Source of the DNA: JAWWPY01 sp964412845
GTDB taxonomy: Bacteria > Actinomycetota > Actinomycetes > Streptosporangiales > Streptosporangiaceae
Reading direction: 5' to 3'
Length of the DNA stretch: 26,524 bases
NCBI GenBank assembly: GCA_964412845.1
Contig: CAYPQM010000091.1
Location: 1-26,524 of the forward strand
Shown here: one piece after another, positions 23,139 through 26,524 of the stretch
Numbering within the stretch: position 1 is the stretch's first letter
Layout: each line of letters begins with the position of its first letter
Position numbers and translations under genes: made by a program
Notes under the pieces: generated by a model
What the model was told of the DNA's origin: nothing
Databases searched by the model: none
What the model saw: the letters and a program-made list of their open reading frames with translations, nothing else

Positions 23139-24130
23139 TCGCTCCTGCCGCGGACTGGGCCGCACCTCGGAAGATCGTCCTGGATTGTGACCCGGGAATT
23201 GACGATGCGCTCGCGATCGCCTTCGCGTGCGGTCATCCGGGACTGGAACTGCTCGGCCTGACCACCGTCGGCGGGAACGTAGACCTGGCGATGACCACGG
23301 CCAACGCGCTCAGCGTGCGCGATTTCGTCGGCTGCCCGGACGTGCCCGTGGTGGCGGGCAGCCCGGCTCCGCTGCTCCGCTCGGTCCTGGACGCCCGGCA
23401 CGTGCACGGTGAGTACGGGCTGGGCGCCGCGCGTCTCCCGGCCGCCACGCACGGTGCGCGCGACGGGCATGCCGTGGATTTCCTGATCGACACGATCGGC
23501 GCGTTGCCGGGTGAGATCACTGTGGTCGCGACCGGTCCGCTGACCAACATCGCCCTCGCCGTGCGGCGGGAGCCGCGGCTGGTCAGCCAGGTCAGGGACT
23601 TCGTCATCATGGGCGGGTCAGCCGGCCGCGGGAATGTCACCCCGGCCGCGGAATTCAACATCGCGGCTGATCCTGAGGCCGCCGCGATCGTGTTCGGCGC
23701 CGGGTGGACAGTCACCATGGTCGGGCTGGACGTGACGTACCAGGTGCGGGCCACGGCTGGTGTCCAGGAGCGGATGCGCGGCCTGGGCGCGCTCGGCGCC
23801 GACCTGCTGCTGCCCGCGCTGTCCGGGTACCGGTATGAGGCGGCGGCCACCCTGGGCCGGGCGCCGGGGGCCGCCGATGGGCCGGCCGTCCATGACGTGT
23901 GCGCGCTGGCCCTGGTGGCGGCGCCGGCCCTGTTCGGCTGCCTGCCCGCCCGGGTTGAGGTGGAGACCTCGGGCCGCTGGACGGCTGGCATGACCGTCAC
24001 TGACTTCACGGCCGACGAACCGGAGTGCAACGCCCTGGTCGCCATGTCCGTGGACGTGCCCGGCTTCTGGGACCTGGTCCTGGCGGCCTACGCTCAGGTC
24101 AGCCCGGCCCGCTCCGTGCCGCGAGCCTAG
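23135..24130 (+). CDS. Inosine/uridine-preferring nucleoside hydrolase
   Basis: A 331-aa member of the IUNH family, which splits the N-glycosidic bond of ribonucleosides for salvage. The calcium-binding cluster LDCDPGIDDALAI is present (Asp19, Asp23, Asp24), followed by GNVDLAMTTANAL, ATGPLTNIALAVRR, FVIMGGSAGRGNVTPAAEFNIAADPEAA and the C-terminal VHDVCALALV, the counterpart of the usual HDPLA motif, with its histidine and aspartate kept. The GTG start overlaps the stop of the small upstream gene by 4 nt. A CGAGC-CTA-GCTCG mini-hairpin around the stop codon (24122-24134) may help end the transcript. Base preference cannot be told. Confidence 0.93.
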   Translation: MIAPAADWAAPRKIVLDCDPGIDDALAIAFACGHPGLELLGLTTVGGNVDLAMTTANALSVRDFVGCPDVPVVAGSPAPLLRSVLDARHVHGEYGLGAARLPAATHGARDGHAVDFLIDTIGALPGEITVVATGPLTNIALAVRREPRLVSQVRDFVIMGGSAGRGNVTPAAEFNIAADPEAAAIVFGAGWTVTMVGLDVTYQVRATAGVQERMRGLGALGADLLLPALSGYRYEAAATLGRAPGAADGPAVHDVCALALVAAPALFGCLPARVEVETSGRWTAGMTVTDFTADEPECNALVAMSVDVPGFWDLVLAAYAQVSPARSVPRA

Positions 24131-24153
24131 CTCGGGCCGGCCACGGGCCTGGT

Positions 24154-24585
24154 TCAGCCGGCATCGAGGGTGACGTCGATGTTGCCGCGGGTGGCGTTGG
24201 AGTACGGGCACACCTGGTGCGCGGCCTCGGCCAGCGAGCGGACCTGCTCCGGATCCACGCCGGGAATGGTGACGCGAAGCGCGACCGCCAGCCCGTATCC
24301 GCCGCCCTCGACCGTGCCGATGCTGACATCGGCGTTGACGAGCGAGTCGCTGGTGTCCACGCCCTGACGGCGGCCCACCAGGCTCAGCGCGCTCTGGAAG
24401 CAGGCCGCGTAGCCTGCGGCGAACAACTGCTCGGGATTGGTGGCGCCGCCAGGCCCGCCCATCTCCTTGGGCGGCCGCACGTTGACGTCGAGAATGCCGT
24501 CTGCGGAGACGACATGCCCGGACCGGCCGCCAGTGGCGGTCGCCCGGGCGGTGTAGAGCGGTTTGACGAGTGACGATGTCACCAT
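24154..24585 (-). CDS. ohr: Organic hydroperoxide resistance protein (Ohr)
   Basis: A 143-aa OsmC/Ohr-family thiol peroxidase that reduces organic hydroperoxides with lipoylated protein as likely reductant. The start MVTSSLVKPLYTARATATGGRSG is typical of Ohr. The two catalytic cysteines are present: Cys62 in NPEQLFAAGYAACFQSAL and Cys126 in AAHQVCPYSNATRGN. The length is normal. No OhrR/MarR gene is adjacent, so regulation is unknown. It converges with the nucleoside hydrolase gene across 23 bp. The short distance between Ohr-specific motifs and family length makes the Ohr call firmer than OsmC. Confidence 0.95.
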   Translation of the reverse strand: MVTSSLVKPLYTARATATGGRSGHVVSADGILDVNVRPPKEMGGPGGATNPEQLFAAGYAACFQSALSLVGRRQGVDTSDSLVNADVSIGTVEGGGYGLAVALRVTIPGVDPEQVRSLAEAAHQVCPYSNATRGNIDVTLDAG

Positions 24586-24684
24586 TGCTCCCCAGAGATG
24601 AGGACGCGCGGAAAAGTTCCGCTGTTCCTGATTGCGGCAACCGTCATGGGGCGGCCGGCATTCCGCCGGATTGCGCGGGCGCGG

Positions 24685-25518
24685 TCAGGCCTTCCGGCCG
24701 ATAGCGCAGTAGGCCGGGACGTCAGGCCCCAGGTCAGCCGGGCCGTCCTCGGGCCGCCAGCGGTTGAGTGGCACCAGGCCAGGCTCCAGCAGGTCCAGGC
24801 CATCGAAGAACCGGGAGATCTCGGCCTGGGTCCGGTGGGTCTGCGGCGTGGCGACCGTTTCGTTGTACCGGCGCACCGCCTTCGCCCCGGCCGTGGCGTC
24901 CAGGTCGCTGGCGGGCTGCGACAGCACCAGGTAACTGCCCGGCGCAGCGGCCTGAAGCAGCCGGCTGACCAGGCCATATGGGTCATCGGAGTCCGGAATG
25001 AATTGCATGATGAGCAGCAGGATGATCGCGATCGGCTGCCCGAGGTCCAGCGTCTTGCTCGCGGTTCCCAGGATCGTGTCAGTGTCCCGGAGGTCGGCGT
25101 CGATGTAGGCGGTGGCGCCGCTGGTGCTGGCGCTGGTGAGCAGTGCCCTGGCGTGCGCGAGCACTATCGGGTCGTTGTCCGCGTAGACCACGCGGCACTC
25201 CGGGGCAATGGCCTGGGCGACCTCGTGGGTGTTGCTGTCGGTCGGAATCCCGGTGCCAATGTCGAGGAATTGCCTGATCCCGGCCTCCGCTGTGAGGAAT
25301 CGCACCGCACGGCCCAGGAAGGCACGGTTGGCCCGGACGCCGGCCCGGATTCCCGGCTGAACAGCGATCACCTGCTCCGCTGCCTCGCGGTCGGCGGCGA
25401 AATTGGTCCTTCCGCCCAGCCAGTAGTCATAGACCCGGGCGGGATGGGCGACGCTGGTGTCAATCTCGGCTCGTTTGCTGCGGCGCGGGGTGATGGGTCG
25501 GAAAAAGCTGCCTGGCAC
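24685..25518 (-). CDS. SAM-dependent methyltransferase (DUF574 / Methyltransf_19 type)
   Basis: A 277-aa actinobacterial S-adenosylmethionine-binding protein. It shows the family opening IDTSVAHPARVYDYWLGGRTNFAADR, the SAM-binding FLDIGTGIPTDSNTHEVAQ, VVYADNDPIVLAHARALL and the later IIGQ-equivalent block (GQPIAIILLLIMQFIPDSDDP), with a C-terminal GLDLLEPGLVPLNRWRP. It probably methylates a small molecule; the many paralogues in actinomycetes often sit near regulatory or secondary-metabolite genes. The GTG start at 25518 has a GAGGAG 7 nt upstream. GATAAT (25562-25557) may be a -10, but no -35 is evident. Substrate unknown. Confidence 0.92.
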   Translation of the reverse strand: MPGSFFRPITPRRSKRAEIDTSVAHPARVYDYWLGGRTNFAADREAAEQVIAVQPGIRAGVRANRAFLGRAVRFLTAEAGIRQFLDIGTGIPTDSNTHEVAQAIAPECRVVYADNDPIVLAHARALLTSASTSGATAYIDADLRDTDTILGTASKTLDLGQPIAIILLLIMQFIPDSDDPYGLVSRLLQAAAPGSYLVLSQPASDLDATAGAKAVRRYNETVATPQTHRTQAEISRFFDGLDLLEPGLVPLNRWRPEDGPADLGPDVPAYCAIGRKA

Positions 25519-25625
25519 CGACTCTCCTCGGAAACCGTCATAAAGGGGATGCCGCCATTATCCATGCTGGTGGCCGTCCGGCGGCCAGCATGCGCGATGA
25601 GCACCCTGAGTCCGTGGCCGCCTCG

Positions 25626-25672
25626 TGGCGCGGGGGGCCGGTCCCGCCCGCCGGGACAGGCCCCCCGCGCCA
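25626..25672 (-). terminator. Very strong hairpin terminator after the CU044-like gene
   Basis: A 14-bp perfect outer stem (25626-25639 with 25659-25672), one G/A mismatch and a 6-bp inner stem (25641-25646 with 25652-25657) leave a 5-nt loop. It starts 11 nt after the stop of the minus-strand gene ending at 25684 and separates it from the methyltransferase gene. No T-tract, as usual for actinomycetes. Confidence 0.85.
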
Positions 25673-25683
25673 TCCGGATGGGG

Positions 25684-26524
25684 TCAGCAGCCGGGCCCGG
25701 TGGGCAGCTTGCTCTGCGGCACGGAAGACGTGAAGTGCGGCAGCCGGCTGGCGACTGACGTCCGCAGCTGAGCGGTTGACTGGACGACCGTGCCGGCGGG
25801 GCCCTCACCCTGGACCGGCTTGGCGAGCACGGAGCGCTCGCCGAGAAGCTGGTAAGTGCCCGGCTTGAAGATCAGTTCCATGTCGGCCTTGAACCCGCTG
25901 TCATATCTGGCCACCGCGATACCGCTGCGCCCGGCTGCGTCGGTCGCATTCCGCACCACCCTGGCACCAGGGATGGTGGCGGCGACCTTGAACAGGGCGG
26001 CGGCCAGCTTGGGCGGGACCAGCGTCTCCCGCAACAGGTCGCCGATGTCCGTCCACACCTGTTCGTTGGCTGGCTGGCTGCCTTCCTTATGACCATAGAT
26101 CCAGGCTTGTAGCTGCGGCACGGCGGTGGGCAGCGTGGCCAGGAACGCGTACGATCCCTGCGGCGGAGCCGCACCCGGGCACGCGAGCGCGGACAGCGGA
26201 TCCCATTGGACGCGGCCGCCGGGCGCCGGCGGAGGCGTCACGCCCCATGGCAGCTTCTGCTGACCGCGCGCGACTCTCTGCAGCACCCCCGCACGGTAGC
26301 CGCTGGCTGACTGCCAGATCCGCCGGTCGGTCGTGGTCAGCCACGCATCCAGCTGGCCGTTGCTGCCGCCCTCCAGGCTCAGTTCAGTGGCCACGGAGGA
26401 CACGTAGATGTACTGGCCGGGGCGGGGAACCGGCTGGTGTGCCGCAGCCGCGGCCGACGCCGCGCGGCCGAGCACGTAGGCGACGGTGAGGACCGGCGTG
26501 CCGCTCGGCGGCCCGGCCGGGGGC
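25684..26524 (-). CDS. CU044_5270-like secreted/membrane protein, C-terminal part
   Basis: The frame is open to the right edge, so the N-terminus is missing; at least 279 residues are visible. VLGRAASAAAAA is followed by PRPGQYIYVSSVATE, TTTDRRIWQSASG, WDPLSALACPG, LPTAVPQLQAWIYG and a tail with VQSTAQLRTSVASRLPHF. This pattern matches the actinobacterial CU044_5270 family, proteins with an N-terminal transmembrane helix and an extracytoplasmic domain that are typically encoded right after an ECF sigma factor gene. A sigma gene may therefore lie just beyond the window. A GTG at 26475 is inside the coding region and is not the real start. Function unknown. Confidence 0.8.
   Translation of the reverse strand, partial: PPAGPPSGTPVLTVAYVLGRAASAAAAAHQPVPRPGQYIYVSSVATELSLEGGSNGQLDAWLTTTDRRIWQSASGYRAGVLQRVARGQQKLPWGVTPPPAPGGRVQWDPLSALACPGAAPPQGSYAFLATLPTAVPQLQAWIYGHKEGSQPANEQVWTDIGDLLRETLVPPKLAAALFKVAATIPGARVVRNATDAAGRSGIAVARYDSGFKADMELIFKPGTYQLLGERSVLAKPVQGEGPAGTVVQSTAQLRTSVASRLPHFTSSVPQSKLPTGPGC

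Overview
This is very GC-rich actinomycete chromosomal DNA. The taxonomic signals are the pepA-lpdA-E2 gene order, several actinobacterial families (DUF3145, DUF5998, the DUF574-type SAM methyltransferase, CU044_5270-type proteins), frequent GTG starts, 4-nt start/stop overlaps and two genes with rare TTA leucine codons. A Streptosporangiales-like or Streptomyces-like soil actinomycete fits best; genus cannot be fixed from this window. I saw no rRNA, tRNA, CRISPR array or insertion sequence.

Layout. 1-3610 (minus strand): leucyl aminopeptidase (pepA), dihydrolipoamide dehydrogenase (lpdA) and the start of a lipoyl E2 acyltransferase, a 2-oxoacid dehydrogenase locus. 3695-5213: decayed remains of an iron/polyamine-type ABC ATPase, cut exactly where an FTR1-like membrane protein gene begins; that gene overlaps a small membrane protein gene and is followed by a perfect 11-bp hairpin. 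5353-6045: secreted lipoprotein. 6147-8125: NarL/DesK-type two-component system. 8208-9823: HIT hydrolase, a structured intergenic region and an FHA-like/winged-helix protein, convergent with a transmembrane Ser/Thr kinase (9846-11426). 11577-14831: conserved hypothetical protein, DUF5998, nucleotide pyrophosphatase/phosphodiesterase-like enzyme and sulfurtransferase. 14987-15403: SRPBCC protein. 15509-16734: ECF sigma factor with a partner membrane protein, divergent from a lipoprotein gene (16969-17559). 17576-18706: VOC protein, ArsR repressor and AHSA1-like protein in one overlapping operon. 18845-22145: a conjugation-like operon of a replication-relaxation-type protein (split by an in-frame TAG), a membrane VirD4/TraG-like ATPase and a membrane-anchored J-domain protein. 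22320-24130: DUF3145, a small protein and a nucleoside hydrolase. 24154-26524: Ohr peroxidase, DUF574 methyltransferase, a very strong hairpin terminator and a partial CU044_5270-like protein.

Most notable observations: (i) the VOC-ArsR-AHSA1 promoter, where a perfect 18-bp palindrome fills the whole spacer between TTGACT and TATTAT and the start codon lies where transcription should begin; (ii) the relaxation/TraG-like ATPase/J-domain operon, possibly a little-described DNA-handling or transfer system, with its first gene broken by a single amber codon; (iii) the ABC ATPase relic truncated at the FTR1-like gene; (iv) a roughly 170-nt imperfect stem-loop after the HIT gene.
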